From NCBI GenBank assembly GCA_963792675.1, contig CAWBWT010000002.1, forward strand, positions 2,728,001-2,792,000: 64,000 nucleotides of DNA, in the 5' to 3' direction. This DNA is from JBBROS01 sp963792675. GTDB lineage: Bacteria > Pseudomonadota > Alphaproteobacteria > Acetobacterales > Acetobacteraceae. Position numbers and translations under genes: made by a program. Shown piece after piece: positions 9,332-18,097 of the stretch. The notes beneath the pieces were generated by a model, which made no database searches, was not told where the DNA came from, and worked only from the letters and a program-made list of their open reading frames with translations. Position 1 is the stretch's first letter; each line of letters opens with the position of its first letter.

Positions 9332-10821
9332 ACCGACTTGTCGTTGTGAGCAACCGGGTGCCGGCGCCGTCTGCGGCCGGTGCCCAGGCCGGCGGTCTGG
9401 CGGTGGCCCTGGAAGCGCTGATGGAGAACCGCGGCGGCCTTTGGTTCGGCTGGAGCGGGCGCATCGTCGATACGCCGTCTGACACGCCCAAGCGGCTCGA
9501 CGCTGGCCAGGTCCGTTTCGCGACGCTCGACCTCAACGTCGAGGAGCACGAGCGCTACTACAACGAGTTCGCCAACAGCACCTTGTGGCCGTTGCTGCAC
9601 TCGATGCCGGAGATGATGACGTTCGACCGGCGTAACGCGGTCATCTACCGCGCCGTCAACCAGCGCTTCACCGACGCCCTCGTGCCGATGCTCACGCCCA
9701 CCGACATGATCTGGGTGCACGACTACCACCTGATGTGCATGCCGGCGATGCTGCGTGCCCAGGGCGTCACCGCGCCGATCGGGTTCTTCCTGCACATCCC
9801 GTTCCCCTCGCCCGACATGCTGCTGAGCGTCCCGGAAGCCGGCAATCTCGTGCGCGACCTGATGGCCGCCGACCTGCTCGGTTTCCAGACCCAGAACGAC
9901 CTCGACAACTTCGCCGAATCCGCCACCCGCCTGACGGACGCGCAACGGCAGCCTGGCGGCTGGCTGCGGTTCGACGAGCGGCGGGTGCGGCTCGGCGTGT
10001 TCCCGGTCGAGATCGACGCGCGCGAGTTCGCCGCCACCGCCGAGGATGCCTGGCGCTCGGTTCCGGCCGAGCGCCTGCGCCGCAGCCTGGCCGGGCAGCA
10101 ACTGATCCTCGGCGTCGACCGGATGGACCCGACCAAGGGGCTGCCGCAGCGCTTGGCCGGTTATCGCCGCCTGCTCGAAACGCGGCAGCACTTCCATCGC
10201 CGCGTCACCTTCCTGCAGGTTGCCGCCGAGAGCCGCAAGGATGTCATCGCCTACAAGGACCTGCGCAACCAGATCGAGCAGGAGGCGGGCGGCATCAACA
10301 GCCTGTTCAGCGAGCCGGACTGGACGCCGTTGCGATTGATCGCCCGAGCCGGGGCGCGCGCGACCATGGCGGGCTACATGCGCGAGGCGCGGGTTGGCCT
10401 CGTCACGCCGCTGCGCGACGGCATGAACCTTGTCGCCAAGGAGTTCATTGCTGCGCAAGATCCGCAGGATCCAGGCGTGCTGGTGCTGTCGCGTTTCGCC
10501 GGGGCTGCGCGGCAGCTCGAATCCGCGGTGATCGTCAATCCCTATGACGTCGACGAGCTCGCCGATGCGATCGACACCGCGCTCACCATGAGCCTGGCCG
10601 ACCGCAAGGCCCGCTGGCGGGCAAGCTGGGCGGCGATTGAGGACACGTCGGCGCTGGGCTGGGGGCGCTCCTTCGTCGCCGCGCTGTTGCGCGCCGCGTC
10701 GAGCAAGTCGGAGCGGCGGACGGAGGGCGGCGAGTTGTCGCTGGGGCGGATGCGTCCCGCGGCTGACGTGCGCAGCGCGCTGCCGACCGGGAAGCCGGGC
10801 AGCACTCTCGGGCTGATCTAA
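9328..10821 (+). CDS. otsA: Trehalose-6-phosphate synthase
   Basis: GT20 glycosyltransferase joining UDP-glucose and glucose-6-phosphate to trehalose-6-phosphate. 497 residues from the ATG at 9328, which overlaps the treY stop (ATGA) and has GGAGG seven bases upstream; an in-frame ATG at 9262 lies inside treY and is rejected. Visible motifs: LVVVSNRVPAP at the N terminus, WVHDYHLM near 129, FLHIPFPS near 153, VDRMDPTKG near 262, and TPLRDGMNLVAKEF near 363. No OtsB phosphatase gene is present in the window, so dephosphorylation must be encoded elsewhere. Last gene of the glycogen/trehalose operon. Confidence 0.95.
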   Translation: MNRLVVVSNRVPAPSAAGAQAGGLAVALEALMENRGGLWFGWSGRIVDTPSDTPKRLDAGQVRFATLDLNVEEHERYYNEFANSTLWPLLHSMPEMMTFDRRNAVIYRAVNQRFTDALVPMLTPTDMIWVHDYHLMCMPAMLRAQGVTAPIGFFLHIPFPSPDMLLSVPEAGNLVRDLMAADLLGFQTQNDLDNFAESATRLTDAQRQPGGWLRFDERRVRLGVFPVEIDAREFAATAEDAWRSVPAERLRRSLAGQQLILGVDRMDPTKGLPQRLAGYRRLLETRQHFHRRVTFLQVAAESRKDVIAYKDLRNQIEQEAGGINSLFSEPDWTPLRLIARAGARATMAGYMREARVGLVTPLRDGMNLVAKEFIAAQDPQDPGVLVLSRFAGAARQLESAVIVNPYDVDELADAIDTALTMSLADRKARWRASWAAIEDTSALGWGRSFVAALLRAASSKSERRTEGGELSLGRMRPAADVRSALPTGKPGSTLGLI

Positions 10822-11005
10822 ATCGGCGTTCGGGACGGGCCTGCAGGGCATTATTCCCGGCCGTTTCGTCAGGAGTCTTCGGGCCGGCGTGCAACGAGCT
10901 TTGGCAACGGCAGGAAACGTTGGTTTCGTTATTGTTCCGTCATCGACACCTTTAACTCGCAGTGCGCCTCTTGTATGTAGTCGCGGTGCGGCGTCGGAGG
11001 TGCGT

Positions 11006-11302
11006 ATGTCTAGACCGGGTTACTCGATGGCAGCGGTCCTGGAGAAGTTCCGCGACTTCGATCGGGTGGCCACGCAGCTGGATATGCCGGAGGTGGAACG
11101 GCTGAACATCCTGAACGTGTCCGACGAAGTGTACTCGCTCCTGCAGGATGGCAAGGCGGCCAAGTTCGACCGGGTCCGACCGGAACTCGAGCGCCGGCTG
11201 AGCTACGCGTTGCCACTGATGCGTCGTCTCGCCCAGGCGCAATCGATGGTCCGCTCAATCTCGCCCGTTGCCGAACCGCGCATGGCTGTCGCGGCCGCAT
11301 AG
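11006..11302 (+). CDS. Small protein of unknown function (98 aa)
   Basis: Starts at an ATG preceded by GGAGG at 10996-11000; an open frame further upstream lacks coding character. The product (MSRPGYSMAAVLEKFRDF...) is charged, apparently alpha-helical, without a signal peptide or membrane segment, and ends in an alanine-rich tail. No family is recognised. The phrase LNILNVSDEVYSLLQDG near residues 35-51 looks like a short helix-turn-helix-like element, but that is not enough to assign function. It sits alone 184 bases after otsA and is followed by a strong hairpin, so it is probably transcribed from its own promoter. Confidence 0.65.
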   Translation: MSRPGYSMAAVLEKFRDFDRVATQLDMPEVERLNILNVSDEVYSLLQDGKAAKFDRVRPELERRLSYALPLMRRLAQAQSMVRSISPVAEPRMAVAAA

Positions 11303-11332
11303 GAGCCGCCCAACCAAACCCAGATTAGCGGG

Positions 11333-11362
11333 CATCACCCGAGCCGGTTGGCTCGGGTGATG
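11333..11362. terminator. Strong symmetric hairpin, probable bidirectional terminator
   Basis: A perfect 13-bp stem with a 4-base GGTT loop lies between the convergent small-protein gene (+) and the alcohol dehydrogenase gene (-). There is no long T-run on either side, so an intrinsic terminator is likely but not certain. Confidence 0.7.
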
Positions 11363-11402
11363 ATGTAAGCCAAGTGCCGGGGGGCTCGAAGCTCCCCGCC
11401 TT

Positions 11403-12464
11403 CTACCCAGCCGCGGCCGTGAGGACGATCCGGCCGGTGACCGCGCCGGACCGCAGCCGCATCAGCGCCGCGTTCGCCTCCTGCTGCGGAACTTGGGTGA
11501 TCGGGATCGGCGCGACCTGCCCGGACTGCGCTAACGCCACGAGCTCGCGCAGCTCCTGCGGGTTGCCGACGTAGCTGCCCTGTACCGTCAGCGCACGCGT
11601 CGGCATGATCGGCAGCGGCAGCGTCAACTCGCCGCCGAACAGCCCCACCTGGATCAGCTTGCCGCCCTTGCGCAAGGCCGCGAAGGCGAATGCCGCGGTG
11701 GCGGTGCCATTGACCATGTCGATCACGGCCAGCACTGGGCCGCTGGTTGCCGCGAGGATGCGGTCCGTCACGCCCTCGCCGCTGCCATCGACGACGGCGG
11801 TGGCGCCCGCCGCCGATGCGGCCTCGCGCTTGCCGGCATCGACGTCCACCGAGACGATCGCCTCGTGACCGAGCGCCTTCAGCACGCTGATCGCCGCCAA
11901 GCCCAGCCCGCCGGCGCCCACCAAAACGACCGGTTCGGTCGGCTTGATCGGCATGATCTTGCGGATCGCCGAGTAGACGGTGATGCCGGAGCAGGCGTAG
12001 GTCGCGGCCAAGGCCGGATCCAGCGTGCCGGGGTCGATCAGATGCCGCGGATGCATCGCGAGCACGTGGGTCGCGTAGCCGCCGTTCTGGAACACGCCCA
12101 GGCTGCGGCCCACGACGCACATGTTGTCCTGCTCGGACAGGCACATGTCGCAGTGGCCGCAACCGACCCAGGGGAACACGATCCGGACGTCGCCGACCGC
12201 GACGCCGCTCGCGTCCGGCCCGAGCTTGGCGACCCGGCCCACGATCTCGTGCCCCATCGCCAGCGGCAGCGTCACACCCCGGTCTTTCAGCGACATGCGC
12301 TTGCCGCCTCCCAGATCGTACCAGCCCTCCCAGATATGCAGGTCGCTGTGGCACACCCCGCAATGGGTCACCTCCAGCAGCACCTCGGTGCCTTTCGGCT
12401 CCGGGGTCGGCCATTCCAGTTCCTGCAGGTCCTGCCCGTTCTCGACCACTGCCCAGGCGCGCAT
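11403..12464 (-). CDS. Zinc-dependent alcohol dehydrogenase (MDR superfamily)
   Basis: NAD(P)-dependent medium-chain dehydrogenase, 353 residues. The start is fixed by a strong GGAGGG about eight bases upstream of the ATG at 12464. Catalytic zinc residues are seen as GVCHSD (Cys near 38) and GHE (near 71-73); the structural zinc loop is a four-Cys cluster (GCGHCDMCLSEQDNMC, near 95-110). The Rossmann glycine motif is VGAGGLGLA near 180. The substrate cannot be told from sequence. It follows a 2-hydroxyacid dehydrogenase and an oligopeptide-type transporter on the same strand with short gaps, suggesting one catabolic operon for an imported compound. Confidence 0.9.
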   Translation of the reverse strand: MRAWAVVENGQDLQELEWPTPEPKGTEVLLEVTHCGVCHSDLHIWEGWYDLGGGKRMSLKDRGVTLPLAMGHEIVGRVAKLGPDASGVAVGDVRIVFPWVGCGHCDMCLSEQDNMCVVGRSLGVFQNGGYATHVLAMHPRHLIDPGTLDPALAATYACSGITVYSAIRKIMPIKPTEPVVLVGAGGLGLAAISVLKALGHEAIVSVDVDAGKREAASAAGATAVVDGSGEGVTDRILAATSGPVLAVIDMVNGTATAAFAFAALRKGGKLIQVGLFGGELTLPLPIMPTRALTVQGSYVGNPQELRELVALAQSGQVAPIPITQVPQQEANAALMRLRSGAVTGRIVLTAAAG

Positions 12465-12490
12465 GCTGTTCCCTCCTTTGTTTTGCTTCG

Positions 12491-13474
12491 TTACCGGCCG
12501 ATCGCCGCCGGGTTCACCATCCGCAACGGCGCGCCATCCAGGAAAGCCAGGATGTTCTCGACCGACTCGCGGTAGAATTGCCGGAACACGTCCGTGGTGC
12601 CGTAGCCGAGATGCGGCGTCAGCACGCAGTTCGGTGCCGAGCGGATCGGTGCGTTGGGCGGCAGCGGCTCCTGCCCGTAAACGTCGAGCCCGGCCAAGAT
12701 CCGACCCTCGTGCAGCGCCGTTACGAGCGCCGCCTCGTCCACCAGCGGGCCGCGCGAGGTGTTGACCAAGATCGCGCCCGGCTTCATCCGCGCCAACTCC
12801 CCTGCACCCAGCATGTGGCGCGACCGTGCCGACAAGACGACATGCAGGCTGATGACGTCGGCGGTCGCGAGCAGGGTGTCGCGGTCGACCAGGCGGGCGC
12901 CGCCGGCGGTTGCGGTCTCGGCGGTCAGGTTGGGCGACCAAGCCACCAGGTCCATGCCGAGCGCCCGGCCGAAGCCGCCGACCCGGGCGCCGATGCGGCC
13001 GAACCCGATGATCCCGAGCGTGCGGCCGTGCAGCACCGGCCCGACGCCGACGCCCTCCTGGAAGTGTCCGCTGCGGATCGCCGCATCGCCTTGCGGGATG
13101 CGCCGCGCCGCGGCCAGCATCAGGCCGAGTGCCAGTTCCGCCGTGCCGATCGACGAGCGCTCGCCCAGCGTGTTGCACACCAGCACACCGGCCTTGGTCG
13201 CGGCGTCGAGGTCCATGGTCATGGCGCGGCCACCGGTCTGCGCGATCATGCGCAGCCGCGGCAGCCGCCCGAGCAGCCCGGCGGTGAACGGCGTCCGCTC
13301 CCGCATCGGGATGACGACGTCGAACTCAGCCAATGCATGCGCCGCCTCGTCCTCGGTCGCGAAAGCCTGGCCGAAAAACACCACCTCGGCCCGGGCCTCG
13401 AGCGGCGCCCAATCCGTCGCTCCGCGCGCCACGCCCTGCCAATCGTCCATCACCGCGACGCGTATGTTACCCAT
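12491..13474 (-). CDS. D-isomer-specific 2-hydroxyacid dehydrogenase family protein
   Basis: NAD-dependent oxidoreductase that interconverts 2-keto and D-2-hydroxy acids, 327 residues. The NAD-binding GXGXXG motif lies in LGIIGFGRIGARV near 148-160, the catalytic Arg in NTSRGPLVDE near 238-247, and the catalytic His in LTPHLGYG near 288. It resembles phosphoglycerate/hydroxypyruvate dehydrogenase-like proteins, but lacks a C-terminal ACT domain and so is unlikely to be biosynthetic SerA. It lies 26 bases before the alcohol dehydrogenase and 26 bases after the dppC-type permease, consistent with a shared transcript. Confidence 0.9.
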   Translation of the reverse strand: MGNIRVAVMDDWQGVARGATDWAPLEARAEVVFFGQAFATEDEAAHALAEFDVVIPMRERTPFTAGLLGRLPRLRMIAQTGGRAMTMDLDAATKAGVLVCNTLGERSSIGTAELALGLMLAAARRIPQGDAAIRSGHFQEGVGVGPVLHGRTLGIIGFGRIGARVGGFGRALGMDLVAWSPNLTAETATAGGARLVDRDTLLATADVISLHVVLSARSRHMLGAGELARMKPGAILVNTSRGPLVDEAALVTALHEGRILAGLDVYGQEPLPPNAPIRSAPNCVLTPHLGYGTTDVFRQFYRESVENILAFLDGAPLRMVNPAAIGR

Positions 13475-13500
13475 GATACTCCCCGGACGATCCCGTCCGT

Positions 13501-14382
13501 TCAGCGGCGGCGCGGGTCCAGCGCGTCGCGCAGTCCGTCACCCACCAGGTTGAAGGCCAGTACGGCCACAAAGATCGCCGCCCCCGGGAAGATGGCGAGC
13601 CACGGCGCTTGCGTCAAAAACCGTTGCGCCGAGTTTAGCATGCTGCCCCAGCTCGGCGCCGGCGGCTGCTGCCCGAGTCCCAGGAACGACAGGCTCGCCT
13701 CGGCGATGATGGCGGTGGCAATGGCGAGCGTCGCCTGCACCAGCACCGGCGGCAGGATGTTGGGCGCCACATGCCGGATCGCGACCCGCCAGGGCGGATT
13801 GCCGAGGGCGCGCGCCGCTTCGACATATTCGTTGGTCGCCGCATCCATCGTCGCGCCGCGGGCGACGCGGACGAACACCGGCGCCGCCGTGACGCCGATC
13901 GCGATCATCGCGTTGGTGAGGTCCGGGCCGAGGAACGCCGCCAGCGCGATGGCCAGAATCAGGAACGGACAGGACAGCATGGCATCGACGATCCGCCCCA
14001 CCACCACGTCCACCCAGCCGCCCAGAAACCCGGCCAGCAAGCCCACCGGCACGCCGACCCCGCCGGCGATGCCGACCGACACCACGCCCGCCAGCAGCGA
14101 GGCGCGGGAGCCATAGATCACCCGCGACAGCACGTCGCGGCCGTTCTCGTCGGTGCCCATCCAATGCGCCCAGGACGGCGCCTTGCGCACCAGTGACCAA
14201 CTCGTGGCGGTCGGATCGTATGGCGCCACCCAGGGAGCTGCGACCGCCACCAAGACGAGCAGCAGGATGACGATTAGGCCGAACACTGCAGCCGGGCGTC
14301 CGACGAACCGCGCCCAGGCCAGCGAGGCCGGGCTGCGGACCGCCGGCTGCTTCGGGATGGCCGCGCCGACGACGGCGCTCAT
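13501..14382 (-). CDS. Peptide/opine-type ABC transporter permease (DppC family)
   Basis: Inner-membrane permease, 293 residues. The N-terminal OppC-like segment is followed by several hydrophobic helices (first at ~22-48) and the cytoplasmic EAA loop EYVEAARALGNPPWRVAIRHV near 195-215 that docks to an ATPase. The DENGRDVLSR motif typical of DppC/OppC is present near 77. The ATG at 14382 overlaps the stop of the dppB-type gene (ATGA). The two ATPase subunits are not encoded nearby, so they must be supplied from elsewhere. Substrate uncertain: the family carries peptides, nickel, opines and glutathione. Confidence 0.92.
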   Translation of the reverse strand: MSAVVGAAIPKQPAVRSPASLAWARFVGRPAAVFGLIVILLLVLVAVAAPWVAPYDPTATSWSLVRKAPSWAHWMGTDENGRDVLSRVIYGSRASLLAGVVSVGIAGGVGVPVGLLAGFLGGWVDVVVGRIVDAMLSCPFLILAIALAAFLGPDLTNAMIAIGVTAAPVFVRVARGATMDAATNEYVEAARALGNPPWRVAIRHVAPNILPPVLVQATLAIATAIIAEASLSFLGLGQQPPAPSWGSMLNSAQRFLTQAPWLAIFPGAAIFVAVLAFNLVGDGLRDALDPRRR

Positions 14383-15326
14383 GCCGTGCGCAGCCGCGGA
14401 TTGATGACGGAATAAAGCACGTCCGCCAGCAGGTTGAGCAGGATGTACAGGCAGGCCGTGACGAGCACGACACCCTGTACCACCGGGTAGTCCCGATTGA
14501 ACACGGCATCGACGACCAGCTTGCCGAAGCCCGGGATGCTGAACACCTGCTCGGTCAGCACGGCGCCGGACAGCAGCGTGCCGAGTTCGAGCGCGCCCAA
14601 GGTCACCACCGGCACCAGCGCATTGCGGAAGGCGTGGCGCAGCACGACGCGGAACTCGCGCAAGCCTTTCGCGCGCGCCGTGCGCACATAATCCTGGTCG
14701 AGCGCGGTCAGCATGGCGCTGCGGGTGTGGCGCATCAGGATGGCGGCGATGGCGTTGCCGAGCACGAAGGCGGGCATGATTGTGGTGGCCAGCGACATCC
14801 GCCAATCCTCGGTCAGCGGCACGTAGCCCGACGGCGGCAACCAACCGAGATTCACCGACACCAGCAGGATCAGCATGATGCCGAGCCAGAAGTTCGGCGT
14901 CGACAGCCCGGCCAGGCCCGCGAAGTTCGCCAGGTAGTCGAGCGGGCGGTTACGGAACACGGCCGAAAGGATACCCATCGGCACGCCGATCGCGAGCGCG
15001 ATCACGAACGCCATCGCACCAAGCTGCAGGGTGACGGGCAGCTTGGTCAGCACGAGCTGCGCCACGGGTTGGCGGATACGCCAACTGAATCCGAGATCGC
15101 CGTGCAGCACGCCGCCGATCCAATGCAGGTATTGCACGACCAGCGGCCGGTCGAGCCACAGCTCCGCGCGGATCTGCGCCAGCACCTGCGGGTCGCCGCG
15201 TTCCTCGCCGGCCAGCACGACGGCGGGGTCGCCGGGCATCAGCTGCTGCAGCGCGAACACGAGGATGCTGACCAGCAGCACGGTCGGGATGACCTGGAGG
15301 ATGCGGGCCCCGAGATGCGAGCGCAT
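14379..15326 (-). CDS. Peptide/opine-type ABC transporter permease (DppB family)
   Basis: Inner-membrane permease, 315 residues, with an N-terminal helix at about 10-28 (VIPTVLLVSILVFALQQLMPGDP, including the family MPGDP motif) and five further hydrophobic helices. The EAA loop is seen as DYVRTARAKGLREFRVVLRHA near 218-238. It lies six bases behind the binding-protein gene and overlaps the dppC-type gene, so the importer is expressed as a unit. The start at 15326 is the first ATG after the binding-protein stop. Confidence 0.92.
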   Translation of the reverse strand: MRSHLGARILQVIPTVLLVSILVFALQQLMPGDPAVVLAGEERGDPQVLAQIRAELWLDRPLVVQYLHWIGGVLHGDLGFSWRIRQPVAQLVLTKLPVTLQLGAMAFVIALAIGVPMGILSAVFRNRPLDYLANFAGLAGLSTPNFWLGIMLILLVSVNLGWLPPSGYVPLTEDWRMSLATTIMPAFVLGNAIAAILMRHTRSAMLTALDQDYVRTARAKGLREFRVVLRHAFRNALVPVVTLGALELGTLLSGAVLTEQVFSIPGFGKLVVDAVFNRDYPVVQGVVLVTACLYILLNLLADVLYSVINPRLRTA

Positions 15327-15332
15327 GCCGGG

Positions 15333-16835
15333 TCAGCCGCCCAGGCTCACGCCCTGCAGCCGGATCATGCCGTCCGGCACCGGCCGGAAGCCGGTCACCT
15401 TGGCCGACATCCCGGCGAGGTGCTTCAGCTGCCACAAATAAAGGATCGGCAGGTCCTGCTGCGTCAGCTTCCAGAACTCGTCGTAGAGCGCCCGCCGCTG
15501 ACCGACGTCGGCGATCGCGCGCGCTTTCTCGAGCACGGCGTCGACCTGCGGATTGGCGTATTTGCCGTCGTTCAATGCTGCATCACTGTGCAGGAAGCTG
15601 AACAGGTTGCCGTCCGGATCGACGCGGCCCGACCAGGCCGTCACGAACGCCTCGAACTCACCCCGGCTGGCCGCGGAAAGCGCCGAGGCATACTCGGAGG
15701 CGGTCAGATGCACGTCGAACCCGGCCTCGCCGGCCATCGCCTGGATGATCTCGCCGACCTGGCGCAGGTCCGGGTTGTTCGGGACGGTGAGATTGACCAC
15801 CACCGGCTGGGTGACGCCAGCCTCCTTGAGCAGCGCCTTCGCCTTGGCGAGGTCGCGCGGCGGCGGTTTGACGGCGGCGTCGTAGAACGGGCTGCTCGGC
15901 GGCTCGACCTGCGCAGTCGGGGTCAGCAGGCCGTTGTAGACGACCTGCACCAGCGCATCGCGGTCGAGCGACGCTTCGAACGCCCGGCGCACGCGGGCAT
16001 CCGCGCCGATCGGCGCCTTGGCCCGCTCACCGTTACCGACATTGAAGGCGATCGTCTGGAAGCCCAGGCTGTCGAAGATCACCATTTTCAGGCGCGGGTT
16101 CTTCTTCACCGTCTCGACGTCGGTCGGCGTGATGTTCTCCACGAGGTCGATGCTGCCGGCGGTGAGGTTCGCCAGCCGGATGGAGCTGTCCGGGATCGGC
16201 TGGAACGTCACCCGCTCGAGCTTGATGGCGCCCGCATCCCAATATTGCGGGAAGCGCTCCAGGGTGATGTGGTCCTGCGGGACCCGTTCAACGAACTTGA
16301 ACGGACCAGCGCAAACCGGCTTGAGGCCGAAATCCTTGCCCGCCGCCTCGGCCGCCTTGGGCGAGACGATCATGCCGGCGCGGTCGGTGAGCTGTGCCAG
16401 GAACGGTGACGACGGCGCCTTGAGCACGATCTTGACCGTCAGCGGATCCACCACGTCGATGTGGTCCATCGCGTTGATCTCGCTGCGTCGGAAGCTGCCG
16501 ACCATCGTGAGGTGCCGCTCGAGCGAGTATTTCACGGCCGCCGCGTCGAGCTTCTCGCCGTCATGGAACACCACGCCGGGACGCAGCTTGATCACGAGCT
16601 CGGTCGGCGACGCCCATTCATAGCCCGTGGCGAGCTGCGGCACGGGCTCGAGCTTCTCGTTGATGTCGAACAGCTTGTCGCACAATGACGCGAATACGAT
16701 GCGGCTGACGTAGGTGCGGGCCAAGGTCGGGTCGAGCGCATCGGGATCCTCGGTCAGGGCGATGCGCAGGTTCTGGGCTTGGGCGGTGCCGGTGATGACG
16801 GTTGCGGCAAGCAGGGTCACGATCAATCGGCGCAT
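15333..16835 (-). CDS. ABC transporter substrate-binding protein, SBP family 5 (DppA/OppA-like)
   Basis: Periplasmic solute receptor, 500 residues. The ATG at 16835 starts a clear Sec signal peptide (MRRLIVTLLAATVITGTAQA, cleavage after AQA). Upstream in-frame residues are not protein-like and were excluded. The mature protein begins with the SBP_bac_5 pattern LRIALTEDPDALDPTLA. It is first in the minus-strand operon that continues into two permeases and two dehydrogenases, so the imported ligand is probably oxidised by the latter. Divergent from the tartrate-type dehydrogenase gene across 182 bases. Confidence 0.92.
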   Translation of the reverse strand: MRRLIVTLLAATVITGTAQAQNLRIALTEDPDALDPTLARTYVSRIVFASLCDKLFDINEKLEPVPQLATGYEWASPTELVIKLRPGVVFHDGEKLDAAAVKYSLERHLTMVGSFRRSEINAMDHIDVVDPLTVKIVLKAPSSPFLAQLTDRAGMIVSPKAAEAAGKDFGLKPVCAGPFKFVERVPQDHITLERFPQYWDAGAIKLERVTFQPIPDSSIRLANLTAGSIDLVENITPTDVETVKKNPRLKMVIFDSLGFQTIAFNVGNGERAKAPIGADARVRRAFEASLDRDALVQVVYNGLLTPTAQVEPPSSPFYDAAVKPPPRDLAKAKALLKEAGVTQPVVVNLTVPNNPDLRQVGEIIQAMAGEAGFDVHLTASEYASALSAASRGEFEAFVTAWSGRVDPDGNLFSFLHSDAALNDGKYANPQVDAVLEKARAIADVGQRRALYDEFWKLTQQDLPILYLWQLKHLAGMSAKVTGFRPVPDGMIRLQGVSLGG

Positions 16836-16964
16836 AAACGGCTCCCCGGCGGCACACACAGCCCTGCTTATCTGCCGGGCATTGACCGACCGTGCAAGAC
16901 GCGGGCCTGGCGGGGTCTGGTGCTGAGCGGACACGATCGCTACACCGTCGGCCGCTGCCCGTCG

Positions 16965-16994
16965 CCCGCTACGCTTCGGCCCGCTACGCTGCGG
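16965..16994. repeat. 15-bp tandem duplication in a divergent promoter region
   Basis: Two adjacent copies of CCCGCTACGCTtCGG differ at one position (TTCGG versus TGCGG). They lie just upstream of the tartrate-type dehydrogenase start, between it and the divergent binding-protein gene. Possibly a regulator site, possibly simple slippage. Confidence 0.6.
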
Positions 16995-17017
16995 CACGTC
17001 CCGACAACGAGGTTCTC

Positions 17018-18091
17018 ATGCGGCAATACAAGATCGCGTCCATCCCTGCGGACGGCATCGGACCCGAGGTGATCAACGCCGGGCTCGAGGTGCTGGAGGC
17101 GGTGGCAGCGCGGGATGGCGGTTTCCGGCTCGACGTCACCGGTTACGATTGGGGGTCGGAGCGCTACCGTCGCACCGGCGCCTTGATGCCGGCCGATGGG
17201 TTGGAGCAGATCCGCGGCGCCGACGCGATCCTGTTCGGCGCCGTGGGCGCCGCCGACATTCCGGATCACGTCACACTGTGGGGACTGCGGCTGCCCATCT
17301 GCCAGGGCTTCGACCAGTATGCGAATATCCGGCCGACGCGCATTCTGCCGGGCGTGACCAGTCCGCTGCGGAACGTGACGGCCGACACGCTCGACTGGTT
17401 GATCGTGCGGGAGAACAGCGAGGGCGAGTATTCCGGCAATGGCGGCCGGGCGCACCGGGGCTTGCCGGAGGAAGTCGCGACCGAAACGAGCATCTTCACC
17501 CGCCGCGGGGTCGAACGCATCATGCGGTTCGCGTTCGACGCGGCGCGACGCCGGCCGCGGAAGCTGCTGACGGTGGTGACCAAAAGCAACGCGCAACGGC
17601 ACGGCATGGTGTTCTGGGACGAGATCGCGGCTCAGGTCGCGGCCGAGTTCCCGGACGTGACCTGGGACAAGGAGCTGGTCGACGCGATGACCACGCGGAT
17701 GGTGCTGAAGCCGCAGTCGATTGACACCGTGGTCGCCACCAACTTGCACGCCGACATCCTGTCGGATCTGGCGGCCGCCCTGGCGGGATCGCTCGGCATC
17801 GCGCCGACCGGCAACGTCGACCCGGAGCGCCGCTTTCCCAGCATGTTCGAGCCGATTCACGGCAGCGCATTCGACATCACCGGCAAGGGGATCGCCAACC
17901 CGGTCGCGACGTTCTGGACGGCGTCGCTGATGCTTGAACACCTGGGTGAGCCGGCTGCTGCGGCAACTCTGATGCGGGCGGTGGAGCAGGTCTGCCGGGA
18001 CGGCGTGATCACGCCGGACCTGGGCGGCAAGGCGACGACCAAAGAGGTCACAGCGGCCGTTGTGGCGGCGGTTCGAGGCGCGAACGCCTGA
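17018..18091 (+). CDS. Tartrate dehydrogenase / isopropylmalate dehydrogenase-like beta-decarboxylating dehydrogenase
   Basis: Metal- and NAD-dependent oxidative decarboxylase, 357 residues. The start ATG at 17018 begins MRQYKIASIPADGIGPEV, the standard N terminus; longer frames were rejected. The substrate-loop region LRLPICQGFDQYANIRPTR near 89-107 matches tartrate dehydrogenase/decarboxylase (TtuC/YeaU) rather than LeuB or Icd. The C-terminal metal and NAD blocks are TNLHADILSDLAAALAGSLG near 243-262 and EPIHGSAFDI. Likely substrates are tartrate or D-malate. It is a single gene, divergent from the Dpp-type importer, which might deliver its substrate. Confidence 0.87.
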   Translation: MRQYKIASIPADGIGPEVINAGLEVLEAVAARDGGFRLDVTGYDWGSERYRRTGALMPADGLEQIRGADAILFGAVGAADIPDHVTLWGLRLPICQGFDQYANIRPTRILPGVTSPLRNVTADTLDWLIVRENSEGEYSGNGGRAHRGLPEEVATETSIFTRRGVERIMRFAFDAARRRPRKLLTVVTKSNAQRHGMVFWDEIAAQVAAEFPDVTWDKELVDAMTTRMVLKPQSIDTVVATNLHADILSDLAAALAGSLGIAPTGNVDPERRFPSMFEPIHGSAFDITGKGIANPVATFWTASLMLEHLGEPAAAATLMRAVEQVCRDGVITPDLGGKATTKEVTAAVVAAVRGANA

Positions 18092-18097
18092 CCGCCT

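Noticed and set aside
12465..13178. Upstream extension in frame with the alcohol dehydrogenase
   Set aside because: It lies across the hydroxyacid dehydrogenase gene in another frame; the ATG at 12464 has a strong GGAGGG.
16965..16994. CRISPR-like or attachment-site repeat
   Set aside because: Only two adjacent copies and no spacer or integrase gene.
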